Shown here: positions 9,416 through 17,217 of the stretch, in pieces
How the letters are laid out: every line of letters starts with the position of its first letter
How positions within the stretch are numbered: position 1 is the first letter of the stretch
Translations under genes and position numbers: made by a program
The notes under the pieces: model-generated
What the model was told of the DNA's origin: nothing
What the model saw: only the letters and a program-made list of their open reading frames with translations
Database searches by the model: none
DNA from: Clostridiales bacterium
Lineage (GTDB): Bacteria; Bacillota; Clostridia; Lachnospirales; Lachnospiraceae
DNA length: 43,387 bases
Direction of reading: 5' to 3'
NCBI GenBank assembly: GCA_022778745.1
Contig: JALFSR010000054.1
Location: 1-43,387, forward strand

Positions 9416-10093
9416 CTATCCCTCCACCAGATTGCCATCCTTTACTATGATTTTTCTGTCTGCCTGATTAGCAATTTCCATATCATGAGTCACGATAATA
9501 ATTGTCTGACCAAATCGCTCTCTGCATTCATATAAATATCCCATAAATTGATTCCCTGTTTCAGAGTCTAAATTTCCAGTTGGCTCGTCCGCAAGAACAA
9601 TGGCAGGCTTCATTAATAATGCTCTTGCAATCGCAACTCGTTGTCTTTCTCCTCCTGATAACTTATGCGGATAATACCTCATTTTTTTCTCTAACTGCAG
9701 CATAGAGATCAACTGTTGTTCATAATCCAAGTCATATGCTTTGTTTTGAATATCAAATGGAAGACGAATATTTTCCAATACACGTATTTCATCAATCAAA
9801 CAAAATGTTTGGAATATATATCCAATTTTTTCTCTGCGAATTTCAGTACGTCTGTTATCATTTATTCCATCATAAAGTGACTCTCCATCTACTATGACAT
9901 CGCCAGAATCTGGAATTTCTAATCCCCCTAATATATTTAACAATGTTGTTTTTCCCGCTCCACTCTTTCCTACAATTGCGACAACTTCCCCCTCATTTAT
10001 TGACAAATCCACCTGATCCAAAGCTTCCACCTTCGTTTCTCCCAGATGAAATGTTTTACTAATTTGTCTTGCCTCCAAAATGTTCCTTTGCAT
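9416..10093 (-). CDS. ABC transporter ATP-binding protein, MacB/LolD type
   Basis: The 225-residue ATPase has all motifs intact: Walker A GKSGAGKT, Q-loop IFQTFCLI, signature LSGGERQRV, Walker B IVLADEPTGNLD and H-loop VTHD. ADEPTGNLD and ARQISKTFHLGETKVEALDQVDL are typical of the MacB/LolD/BceA group that pairs with FtsX-type permeases. GGGAGG lies 5 nt before the ATG. It is followed after 2 bp by the permease. A CCCCAGAA/TTCTGGGG stem at 10117-10163 lies between it and the upstream small gene and could attenuate read-through. Confidence 0.95.
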   Translation of the reverse strand: MQRNILEARQISKTFHLGETKVEALDQVDLSINEGEVVAIVGKSGAGKTTLLNILGGLEIPDSGDVIVDGESLYDGINDNRRTEIRREKIGYIFQTFCLIDEIRVLENIRLPFDIQNKAYDLDYEQQLISMLQLEKKMRYYPHKLSGGERQRVAIARALLMKPAIVLADEPTGNLDSETGNQFMGYLYECRERFGQTIIIVTHDMEIANQADRKIIVKDGNLVEG

Positions 10094-10116
10094 AAAAACC
10101 TCCCAAAAATAATATT

Positions 10117-10163
10117 TCCCCAGAACAGCAACTGAAAAATTGAATAGTTTACTATTCTGGGGA
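10117..10163 (-). promoter_or_regulatory. Intercistronic stem-loop before the ABC ATPase gene
   Basis: TCCCCAGAA (10117-10125) and TTCTGGGGA (10155-10163) are exact complements around a 29-nt loop. On the minus strand the stem is followed by AAATATTATTTTTG, which resembles a weak terminator. It may lower transporter expression relative to the small exported protein, or protect an mRNA end. Confidence 0.5.
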
Positions 10164-10214
10164 GAGTATAAACTTTAAATTTATATTTTACTATGTAGTT
10201 ACCTAAAAATATTT

Positions 10215-10682
10215 TTAGAAACTAAATGGATAGGCTGCTGTCGAACGATGTTCAATTCTTCCATTTACTTTGTAAACACAATAAGAATTTCCAGAACGTC
10301 CTGCTAAATTATCTGATTCTACATAACAAATGCTAGAATTCTTACTTTCACCTATTCTTAAATAAGAACTTCCATCAGAAAAACTTACTGTCAGCTCGTT
10401 TCTCATATTAGATTCCACCGCAGTAGATGTAGTCCTTCCAAATGCTCGCTTACTTTGGATGTTGTTTCCATGAGTAAATGTAAGATTTTCATTAAATGCA
10501 AATACTGGAATTGATGTAAAACATATTGCAGATGCCAAAAATGCCGCCATAAATTTCTTTACAAATCCTTTTTTGATTTTTGTATTGAGATGTACTGCAT
10601 ATACTCTTGTCCTTTCTCTTAATATATTTTCAAAAACTCCCCGGTTTGCTTCTGTATAAATATCATACCATATAAATATCAT
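10215..10682 (-). CDS. Small exported protein; translation start in doubt, probable frameshift at an A6 run
   Basis: I do not recognise the family. The open frame contains a good signal peptide (KKGFVKKFMAAFLASAIC, then FTSIPVFA) and a mature part of about 93 residues, rich in Ser/Asn, with two Cys and no membrane segment. The ATG at 10682 lies inside the -10 box of the likely promoter, so it is not a credible start. The only start with a good Shine-Dalgarno (AAAGGA, 9 nt) is the ATG at 10600, which is one base out of frame and stops after 13 codons. One extra A in the A6 run (T6 at 10569-10574 on the plus strand) would give a 128-residue protein with a normal signal peptide. The ATG at 10550 lacks the basic n-region. 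It lies upstream of the ABC pair on the same strand. Confidence 0.6.
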   Translation of the reverse strand: MIFIWYDIYTEANRGVFENILRERTRVYAVHLNTKIKKGFVKKFMAAFLASAICFTSIPVFAFNENLTFTHGNNIQSKRAFGRTTSTAVESNMRNELTVSFSDGSSYLRIGESKNSSICYVESDNLAGRSGNSYCVYKVNGRIEHRSTAAYPFSF

Positions 10683-10754
10683 ACCATACTTTCTTGTTAA
10701 TCACAACAAACTAAACAGGATATTATTTTTTAATTTTTATATCCTATTTAGTTT
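10678..10754 (-). promoter_or_regulatory. Inverted repeat plus promoter, copy B
   Basis: The minus-strand promoter has -35 TTGTGA (10706-10701), a 17-bp spacer and -10 TATGAT (10683-10678). Directly upstream of the -35 is an inverted repeat with arms 10708-10723 and 10739-10754 (core CTAAAYAGGATAT), 15-nt loop, one mismatch. A short tandem duplication repeats the -10 region once (about 10660-10685). The repeat lies between this promoter and the divergent promoter of the secreted peptide, where a shared operator would lie. Confidence 0.7.
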
Positions 10755-10783
10755 ATTGTGCCTTTTACTTTTCTATGATATGC

Positions 10784-10809
10784 TAATATATTGTATCAAT
10801 ATGATACAA
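10784..10809 (+). promoter_or_regulatory. Extended -10 promoter with overlapping perfect palindrome
   Basis: TGCTAATAT (10781-10789) is an extended -10 element without a strong -35. TTGTATCA-ATA-TGATACAA (10791-10809) is a perfect 19-bp palindrome at the expected transcription start of the secreted peptide gene. A repressor bound there would block initiation. The regulator that binds it is unknown. Confidence 0.55.
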
Positions 10810-10839
10810 ATAATCCATTTAAATAGGAGGCAAATCGCT

Positions 10840-11004
10840 ATGAAAAAATTAACGTTATTATTCGCATCTATAATTCTCAGCACCATATTAGGAATCAGCT
10901 CCTATGCTGCTCCAATTACAGAAGGAGCTACCACTTCAGTCCTGGAAACAGAGGATGCAGCGGACTGTATGCCACTGAATGATCTTCCTAACTCACAGGC
11001 TTGA
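10840..11004 (+). CDS. Small secreted peptide precursor, 54 residues
   Basis: The start is well supported: AGGAGG (10825-10830) lies 9 nt before the ATG. The product has a basic start (MKK), a hydrophobic stretch and a signal-peptidase I site (SSYAA-P). This leaves about 31 acidic residues ending MPLNDLPNSQA with a single Cys. No family is recognised. Size, signal and position beside a TPR-type regulator fit a pro-signal peptide of the RRNPP kind, whose active part is usually the last 5-10 residues. The gene runs tail-to-tail into the regulator gene and overlaps its last codons by 17 bp. Its role is inference; it could also be a small bacteriocin-like product. Confidence 0.65.
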   Translation: MKKLTLLFASIILSTILGISSYAAPITEGATTSVLETEDAADCMPLNDLPNSQA

Positions 11005-12907
11005 CATTATTTCCATACACTTTCTCTTTATGTTCCTTTAAAAATTTTGTAACAAATATATGTTTGATCATGTCTGCAATTACTTCTGCCTGTCTCAGTT
11101 TTTTCTGACAGGCAGTTTCTTTTTTTATGATGCCATACTCTTGTTTCATTTCTTGTTCTCGATTCCATGCAATTCCATAACATTCTCGTTCTAAGAATCC
11201 TATTTCTGCTTCTTTTAAGAAATGTCTTATATTTTCATATCCTAGCTGTGTAGAACGTGCATAGTCGCCTGATGAACCAATGCAGCTTGCATAATTTGTC
11301 TGTATTAAATCATATCCTTCAAATCCTGCTATTTTATATAGCTTGCTCTCTTGATAACTCTTCCGAATATCTTCCCATATCCTAGCAGCCTTTTCATAAT
11401 CTTTTTCCTTACATTCCATATAAGTATTTGCAATATTATTTAATACTGCTGCTTCCTGCCATAGCAAAGGTTTCTTACCAAGATTTGTTTTTGGATATTC
11501 TGGAAGTGTTTGCTTTAATGCGAATTCTAATTGCTTTCTCTCCTCTTCTATTGATATTCTTCCTAATTCATAATCAAGCACTGCTTTTGTTTGTACAAAA
11601 AACTGCTTATTTCTTGGGCAGTTCTCAATTAATCGTTTCTTCTGAAATATCTTTAACAATTGTTTAAATGCCTCGTCTGCTTCTTTATACTGGTAGCATC
11701 GAATGAAATGTTTGATTCTGACTGCCTCATCCATATATTCTTTTGTCGTTCCATGTAATGGAGCAATTACATTAATTCCTGGATACCCCATCCGTTCCAT
11801 TAATTCCTTAAATTTTCTCTTTGGTACAGTCTTTCCTTTTTCTATTTTACTATATGATACTTCGGAACATACACCTTCACAGAACTCACTTTGTGACTGT
11901 CCCCAATATGTACGATGACGATACAACATTTCTGAGAGCAAATAAGCATTTTTATATGTTTGAATTGGCTCCAGACGTCTCCAATCTATCTTTACTTCCT
12001 TGCATAATTCAAGTATTGTATCCCGTTCTTCTCGTATCCGTTTTCTGCCTTTTTTATACTTCTTACTTAATTTCATTTTTTTCTCTAACTCATTTAGTAA
12101 CGCTAAATATTCATTTTGCAATGGAATTAAATGAAATAAATATCCAGAACAATATAACAATAAAATTCCTGCTTTTACATACTCTAATGCAAGTACCGGA
12201 GTATGTAGTTTGGACATTTCCAAATAAGCAAGCGGCATAAATCGGCAACGAATTTCCTTTTGTATCACATGCGTCTTAGAATAATCTTTTACCCATTCTA
12301 ACAATTGCATTGCTTTTCGATGATATCCTTGTTTGCGATAACACCTTGCCATCAAAATGATAATTTCTAATTCTTCGGGAGCAAGGCATCGTTCTTCGGG
12401 GTTCGCCTCTTCCCAATCCACAACAGTAAGTTCCAATGCTGATTTCAATACATGGAAAATCTGCCTGAAATCTTTCCCTGTCTGAAACATCATCTTTGCC
12501 TGCATCACTTCTGCAAACTGCTTATGAATACGGCTTAACTGTTTGGTTTTCTCCTTATAGGACAAAATTGCATTTTCCATTTCCCTATAATTTTCTTCAT
12601 AGTAATATTCATAAATTTGCATTCGGTCGCAATATCGTTCCCAATCTTCGTCTGTAATCAATATTTCAACTATATCAGCACATACTCCAAGACGATGCAG
12701 AATTCGGTCAAACTCAAACTTTTCGACTGGAGTCTCTCCACTTTCTATTTTGTATAAATCTTTTGATGTACCTAACCCTTGCATTACCACATCATTCGTA
12801 TACGATTTTTTCCCTATTTTACACTTTGCTTTTGCATAATTAATAATTGATTTTATATCATTATCATAAATTTTACCGTCATTCATAAATTTCCCAGCAG
12901 CACACAC
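10988..12907 (-). CDS. HTH/TPR transcriptional regulator with two tandem modules (RRNPP-like)
   Basis: The 639-residue protein is built from two similar halves. Each half has an XRE-type HTH followed by helical TPR-like repeats. The first HTH is at about 20-75, with YKIESGETPVEKFEFDRIL. The second is at about 325-385, with GQSQSEFCEGVCSEVSYS, then KIEKGKTVPKRKF. TPR-like stretches include ARCYRKQGYHRKAMQLLEWV and LNNIANTYMECKEKDYEKAA. Such proteins often sense short imported peptides. The first HTH looks degenerate. The start is uncertain: the frame uses GTG at 12907 with its Shine-Dalgarno (AAGGAGG) about 27 nt away, while a GTT sits at ideal spacing. ATG at 12886 is another option. It is convergent with and overlaps the secreted peptide gene. 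Confidence 0.75.
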   Translation of the reverse strand: MCAAGKFMNDGKIYDNDIKSIINYAKAKCKIGKKSYTNDVVMQGLGTSKDLYKIESGETPVEKFEFDRILHRLGVCADIVEILITDEDWERYCDRMQIYEYYYEENYREMENAILSYKEKTKQLSRIHKQFAEVMQAKMMFQTGKDFRQIFHVLKSALELTVVDWEEANPEERCLAPEELEIIILMARCYRKQGYHRKAMQLLEWVKDYSKTHVIQKEIRCRFMPLAYLEMSKLHTPVLALEYVKAGILLLYCSGYLFHLIPLQNEYLALLNELEKKMKLSKKYKKGRKRIREERDTILELCKEVKIDWRRLEPIQTYKNAYLLSEMLYRHRTYWGQSQSEFCEGVCSEVSYSKIEKGKTVPKRKFKELMERMGYPGINVIAPLHGTTKEYMDEAVRIKHFIRCYQYKEADEAFKQLLKIFQKKRLIENCPRNKQFFVQTKAVLDYELGRISIEEERKQLEFALKQTLPEYPKTNLGKKPLLWQEAAVLNNIANTYMECKEKDYEKAARIWEDIRKSYQESKLYKIAGFEGYDLIQTNYASCIGSSGDYARSTQLGYENIRHFLKEAEIGFLERECYGIAWNREQEMKQEYGIIKKETACQKKLRQAEVIADMIKHIFVTKFLKEHKEKVYGNNVKPVS

Positions 12908-12957
12908 AAGACCAATTTCTTTTTTAACGCCGCTCCTCCTTTCTCAAAATGAATAAG

Positions 12958-13149
12958 CTTAGGCGTTTGCGAAACTCTGAAAGCCTTATAAAACCTAGAT
13001 TTTTTAAGTCTTGTTTCTACTTCTCTCCTCACCAAACTTTAAATTCCAATGTAGGTCTTGCACAAAATTTTATCTGAATATATTCATTTTAGCTTTTATT
13101 TTCATGCAAAGTGCATAAAGTGTGGTCAGTGAGTTTCGCAATTACCTAA
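12958..13149. repeat. Inverted repeat pair flanking about 145 bp upstream of the regulator
   Basis: TTAGGCGTTTGCGAAACTC (from about 12959) is mirrored by GAGTTTCGCAATTACCTAA (to about 13149), both continuing to a TGA/TCA. The unit could be a small non-autonomous element or a binding-site pair. The whole gap 12908-13453 otherwise holds only the metG promoter and leader. I see no T-box core there. Confidence 0.5.
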
Positions 13150-13303
13150 ATGAATAAACTGAATTTCGCTTCTGACACCTTTTGCCTCTTATATGTTTAT
13201 ATATTATAATAAATATTTTTTTATTTCAATAGAATCTTTACATTTATCCTTTTTCACTGATAAGAGTGTAATGCCCATTTAAATAGTGGGCTATAAGCGA
13301 CTG

Positions 13304-13333
13304 TTGCCAAATTCGCTTAGTCTGTGTTATACT
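13304..13333 (+). promoter_or_regulatory. Promoter of metG
   Basis: TTGCCA (13304-13309) and TATACT (13328-13333) are separated by 18 bp. A roughly 110-nt leader follows with small hairpins, for example CCCT...AGGG near 13351-13366. The Shine-Dalgarno GGAGG lies 7 nt before the metG ATG. Just upstream, GCCCA/TGGGC (about 13273-13291) forms a stem that may end an earlier transcript. Confidence 0.6.
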
Positions 13334-13453
13334 ATATGCGACAAGAATGCCCCTCCTTCGTGTAGGGAATATCAATAGCAGCAAACTTGTCATCGAATCC
13401 AAATAATACATCACAGGCACTCATATAGGACCCTGTAGAAATGGAGGAATTTC

Positions 13454-15421
13454 ATGAAAAAACCATATTATATTACAACGGCGATTGCCTATACGTCTGG
13501 CAAGCCACATATCGGCAACACCTATGAGATCGTCTTAGCAGACAGTATTGCAAGATTTAAGCGTATGCAAGGCTATGATGTCCGCTTTCAGACAGGTACT
13601 GATGAACATGGTCAGAAAATTGAAGAAAAGGCAATTGCAGCCGATGTATCCTGTAAAGAATTCGTAGATGATGTTGCAGCAGAAATTAAACGAATTTTCG
13701 ATTTAATGAATACTTCTTATGATAAATTTATACGTACAACAGACGATTATCATGAAAAACAAGTTCAGAAAATTTTTAAGAAATTATATGATAAAGGTGA
13801 TATCTATAAAGGCGAATATGAAGGTATGTACTGTACTCCTTGTGAATCATTTTTTACCGCTTCTCAGTTAGTCGATGGCAAATGTCCAGACTGTGGACGT
13901 GAAGTAAAACCAGCAAAAGAAGAAGCTTATTTCTTCCGTATGAGCAAATATACGCAGCGTCTGATTGACTATATTAATGAACATCCTGATTTTATTCAGC
14001 CAGAGTCACGTAAAAACGAGATGATGAATAACTTCCTGCTCCCAGGTCTTCAAGATCTTTGTGTTTCCCGTACTTCTTTCCAGTGGGGAATTCCTGTCGA
14101 TTTTGATCCAAAGCATGTCGTATACGTATGGATTGATGCATTAAGCAACTACATCACTGGTCTTGGATTTGATCTTGACGGCAACAGTGATGAGATGTTT
14201 GAAAAATATTGGCCAGCAGACGTTCATTTGATTGGAAAAGATATTTTACGTTTCCATACGATTTATTGGCCAATTATGTTAATGGCTCTTGACTTGCCAC
14301 TTCCAAAGCAAGTATTTGGTCATCCATGGTTGCTTCAAGGAGATGGGAAAATGAGCAAATCAAAGGGAAATGTTATCTATGCAGATGACTTAGTAAACTT
14401 CTTTGGTGTAGATGCTGTTCGTTATTTCGTTCTTCACGAAATGCCATTTGAAAATGATGGTGTAATCACATGGGAATTAATGATTGAGCGTATGAACTCT
14501 GATCTTGCAAACACGCTTGGCAATCTTGTAAATCGTACAATTTCTATGTCAAATAAATATTTTAACGGTGTTGTTTCCGATAAACATGCAGAAGAAGCAG
14601 TTGATGCAGAATTAAAAGAAGTCGCTTTAAATGCAGTAAAGAAAACAGTTCAAAAAATGGATAAGCTGCGTGTAGCAGATGCCATTACAGAGATATTTAC
14701 TCTGTTTAAACGCTGTAATAAATATATTGACGAGACAATGCCTTGGGCACTTGCAAAGGATGAAGCAAAGCATGACCGTCTTGCAACGGTTCTCTATAAT
14801 TTGGTTGAGGCAATCACAATCGGAGCAAGCTTATTAAAGCCATTTATGCCAGAAACTGCAGATAAGATCGCTGCCCAGCTGAACACTTCTCTTCGTGAGA
14901 TGGATGAACTTGACAGCTTTGGAAAGTATGTATCTGGCACAACCGTTGCTGCAAAACCAGAGATTTTATTTGCTCGTCTTGATGTCGCAAAGACAATGGA
15001 AAAAGTAAATGAATTAATGGAAGCGCAGCGTGCTGATGCTGCACCAGAAGAAGAGGCAAAAGAAGAAGAACCAGTAATTGATATTGAGCCAAAAGAAGAA
15101 ATTTCTTATGATGATTTTGCAAAAATGCAGTTCCAAGTTGGTGAAATTATTGCATGTGAAGCAGTGAAAAAATCAAAGAAACTGCTCTGTTCTCAAGTAA
15201 AAATTGGAAGCCAGGTAAAACAGATTGTATCTGGTATTAAAGCTTATTATTCACCAGAAGAAATGGTTGGAAAGAAAGTTATGGTTCTCGTAAACTTAAA
15301 GCCAGCCAAACTTGCAGGTGTACTTTCTGAAGGAATGCTTCTTTGTGCAGAAGACGCAGATGGAAATCTTGCATTAGTTACTCCAGAAAAACCAATGCCA
15401 AGCGGTGCAGAAATCTGTTAA
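13454..15421 (+). CDS. metG: Methionyl-tRNA synthetase
   Basis: The 655-residue class I synthetase has GKPHIGNTYE (HIGH motif) and KMSKSKGN near residue 297. A four-cysteine zinc knuckle, CTPCESFF...CPDCG, lies near 127-148. The anticodon-binding helical domain follows, and after an acidic linker (AAPEEEAKEEEPVIDIEP) comes a C-terminal Trbp111-like tRNA-binding domain (about 550-655). It charges tRNA-Met. It is transcribed towards the origin, against the leftward fork, and carries its own promoter and terminator. No antibiotic-resistance or paralogue features stand out. Confidence 0.98.
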   Translation: MKKPYYITTAIAYTSGKPHIGNTYEIVLADSIARFKRMQGYDVRFQTGTDEHGQKIEEKAIAADVSCKEFVDDVAAEIKRIFDLMNTSYDKFIRTTDDYHEKQVQKIFKKLYDKGDIYKGEYEGMYCTPCESFFTASQLVDGKCPDCGREVKPAKEEAYFFRMSKYTQRLIDYINEHPDFIQPESRKNEMMNNFLLPGLQDLCVSRTSFQWGIPVDFDPKHVVYVWIDALSNYITGLGFDLDGNSDEMFEKYWPADVHLIGKDILRFHTIYWPIMLMALDLPLPKQVFGHPWLLQGDGKMSKSKGNVIYADDLVNFFGVDAVRYFVLHEMPFENDGVITWELMIERMNSDLANTLGNLVNRTISMSNKYFNGVVSDKHAEEAVDAELKEVALNAVKKTVQKMDKLRVADAITEIFTLFKRCNKYIDETMPWALAKDEAKHDRLATVLYNLVEAITIGASLLKPFMPETADKIAAQLNTSLREMDELDSFGKYVSGTTVAAKPEILFARLDVAKTMEKVNELMEAQRADAAPEEEAKEEEPVIDIEPKEEISYDDFAKMQFQVGEIIACEAVKKSKKLLCSQVKIGSQVKQIVSGIKAYYSPEEMVGKKVMVLVNLKPAKLAGVLSEGMLLCAEDADGNLALVTPEKPMPSGAEIC

Positions 15422-15452
15422 TTACTCTTATTCCTGCCCGATTTGCTAAGAC

Positions 15453-15494
15453 AATGAGTGGAAATTTGGAATAGTCCGTTTCCACTCATTTTTT
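15453..15494 (+). terminator. Terminator of metG
   Basis: AATGAGTGGAAA (15453-15464) pairs exactly with TTTCCACTCATT (15479-15490), followed by a T-run. Confidence 0.9.
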
Positions 15495-15516
15495 GTATTT
15501 TCTTCTTAACTTTTCC

Positions 15517-15545
15517 TTGCTAAAGTGTTATAGATTTGCTATAAT
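15517..15545 (+). promoter_or_regulatory. Promoter of putP
   Basis: TTGCTA (15517-15522), a 17-bp spacer and a consensus TATAAT (15540-15545). It drives a structured leader of about 80 nt. Confidence 0.8.
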
Positions 15546-15552
15546 GAACCAG

Positions 15553-15614
15553 TATGTCAGGGTTGCTGACATATACATCATAATAAGAATGCTAGCGGCA
15601 TTCTTAAATTTTTT
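15553..15614 (+). promoter_or_regulatory. Two-hairpin leader with terminator-like element before putP
   Basis: Hairpin 1 is TATGTCAG (15553-15560) with CTGACATA (15566-15573). Hairpin 2 is AAGAATGC (15585-15592) with GCATTCTT (15598-15605), followed by AAATTTTTT ending just before the Shine-Dalgarno. Hairpin 2 looks like an intrinsic terminator inside the 5' UTR, suggesting attenuation. I match it to no known riboswitch. Confidence 0.6.
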
Positions 15615-15632
15615 ATGAAAAGGGGCGAACAT

Positions 15633-17168
15633 ATGGACAATATATGGATTTTAATTGCTTTTGTCGCATATCTTGGCATGATGATTCTCATCGGTGCAAA
15701 GTATATGAAATCGACTAATACGACCGAAGATTATTTTCTTGGCGGCCGTGGTCTGAGCGGATGGGTAGCAGCACTTTCTGCACAGGCTTCAGATATGAGC
15801 GGATGGCTCTTGATGGGACTTCCAGGTTCTATTTACGCACTTGGTACTGGTCAGGTTTGGATTGCTATTGGATTATTAATTGGTACTGTTTTAAATTGGA
15901 CGTGCATTTCTTCCCGCCTGCGCCGTTACACAATCTGTGCAAACAACTCTTTAACACTTCCAGCTTATTTTGAAAATCGTTATCATGATTCCAGCCGTAT
16001 ACTCCGAATTGCATCTTCGATTTTCATTATGGTATTTTTCCTTGTCTATACTGCATCTGCATTTTCCGCAGGAGGAAAATTATTTTCTACAGTATTTGGC
16101 ATCAACTATCATATCGCATTGACAATTGGTGCAATCGTTATTCTCACTTATACATTTATGGGTGGATTTATGGCAGTTTGCGTTACCGACTTTATTCAGG
16201 GATTATTAATGTTAATTGGATTACTTTTTGTACCGATTGCAGCATATTTTGTTGTCGGCGGATGGGATTCAATGGTGAACGCAATTACTGCATCTGGAAC
16301 GGATGCTTCATCATTTCTAGATTTAATGAAAAACAATGGTGATAATTATACTGTATCTGGTATTCTTTCTCAGCTTGCATGGGCACTTGGATACTTTGGT
16401 ATGCCTCATATTTTAACACGTTTTATGGCAATTAAAAACGAAACCGAGTTAAAAAAATCTCGTGTCATTGCCATTGTATGGGTTATGCTGTCATTAAGTG
16501 CAGCCTGCTTCATCGGTGTTGTTGGTCGTGCTTATTTAAAAATTGATTTAATGGCTACTACCCCAACATCCGAAGAAAATATTTTTATTCAGATGATTTT
16601 GCAAATGTTCACAAATGATATTCCTGTTTTATTTATCGGCGGAATTTTCTTATGCGGTATTCTTGCAGCGATTATGTCCACAGCCGATTCTCAGCTTTTA
16701 GTAACTGCATCCTCTATTTCTGAGGATTTATATAAAGGTGTTGTAAAAAAAGATGCAAATGATAAATCTGTTCTTCGTTTAAGCCGTATCGTTGTTATTA
16801 TCGTAGCGGTACTCGCATTCTGTATTGCTTATAATCCAAACAGCAGTATTATGGGACTTGTTTCCAATGCATGGGCAGGCTTTGGGGCGACATTTGGTCC
16901 AGTTGTCCTGTTATCCTTGTTCTGGAAGCGCAGCAATGCTACTGGTGCAGTCTGCGGTATGCTGCTCGGCGGTCTGACCGTTATCATTTGGGACTATTTC
17001 CCATTGGTTGATGGTCAAACACTTGCTGCTGCAACAAATCTTTATTCTCTTTTAATCGGATTCTTCATTGGTCTTATTGCAATGATTATTGGAAGTCTTG
17101 TGACGAAAGCGCCAAGCAAAGAGATCTGTCAAGAATATGATGATGTAAAGAACTGGAAAGTACAATAA
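15633..17168 (+). CDS. putP: Sodium/proline symporter PutP
   Basis: The 511-residue sodium:solute symporter has about 13 membrane segments. The N-terminal TEDYFLGGRGLSGWVAALSA and ASDMSGWLLMGLPG are typical of PutP, as are the central GGFMAVCVTDFIQG and GILAAIMSTADSQLLV, which carry sodium-site residues. It imports proline with sodium. I chose the ATG at 15633 because AAAGGGG lies 7 nt upstream; an ATG at 15615 overlaps the terminator-like hairpin and lacks a ribosome site. Closely related pantothenate transporters are less likely given the motifs. Confidence 0.93.
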   Translation: MDNIWILIAFVAYLGMMILIGAKYMKSTNTTEDYFLGGRGLSGWVAALSAQASDMSGWLLMGLPGSIYALGTGQVWIAIGLLIGTVLNWTCISSRLRRYTICANNSLTLPAYFENRYHDSSRILRIASSIFIMVFFLVYTASAFSAGGKLFSTVFGINYHIALTIGAIVILTYTFMGGFMAVCVTDFIQGLLMLIGLLFVPIAAYFVVGGWDSMVNAITASGTDASSFLDLMKNNGDNYTVSGILSQLAWALGYFGMPHILTRFMAIKNETELKKSRVIAIVWVMLSLSAACFIGVVGRAYLKIDLMATTPTSEENIFIQMILQMFTNDIPVLFIGGIFLCGILAAIMSTADSQLLVTASSISEDLYKGVVKKDANDKSVLRLSRIVVIIVAVLAFCIAYNPNSSIMGLVSNAWAGFGATFGPVVLLSLFWKRSNATGAVCGMLLGGLTVIIWDYFPLVDGQTLAAATNLYSLLIGFFIGLIAMIIGSLVTKAPSKEICQEYDDVKNWKVQ

Positions 17169-17217
17169 TATACGTGAAGTGTCCTAAAGGTAATGGGCTT
17201 TGCGTAGAGTAAATTTT

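Noticed and set aside
10215-10600. Lactococcin-972-type bacteriocin
   Set aside because: Size and neighbouring ABC genes are suggestive, but no family motif is recognisable in the mature region.
11821-12240. 139-codon plus-strand frame inside the regulator gene
   Set aside because: Antisense shadow of a gene with clear HTH/TPR pattern; no ribosome site.
13250-13453. T-box riboswitch ahead of metG
   Set aside because: No T-box core (AGGGTGG-type) or anti-terminator/terminator pair is visible; only small hairpins.
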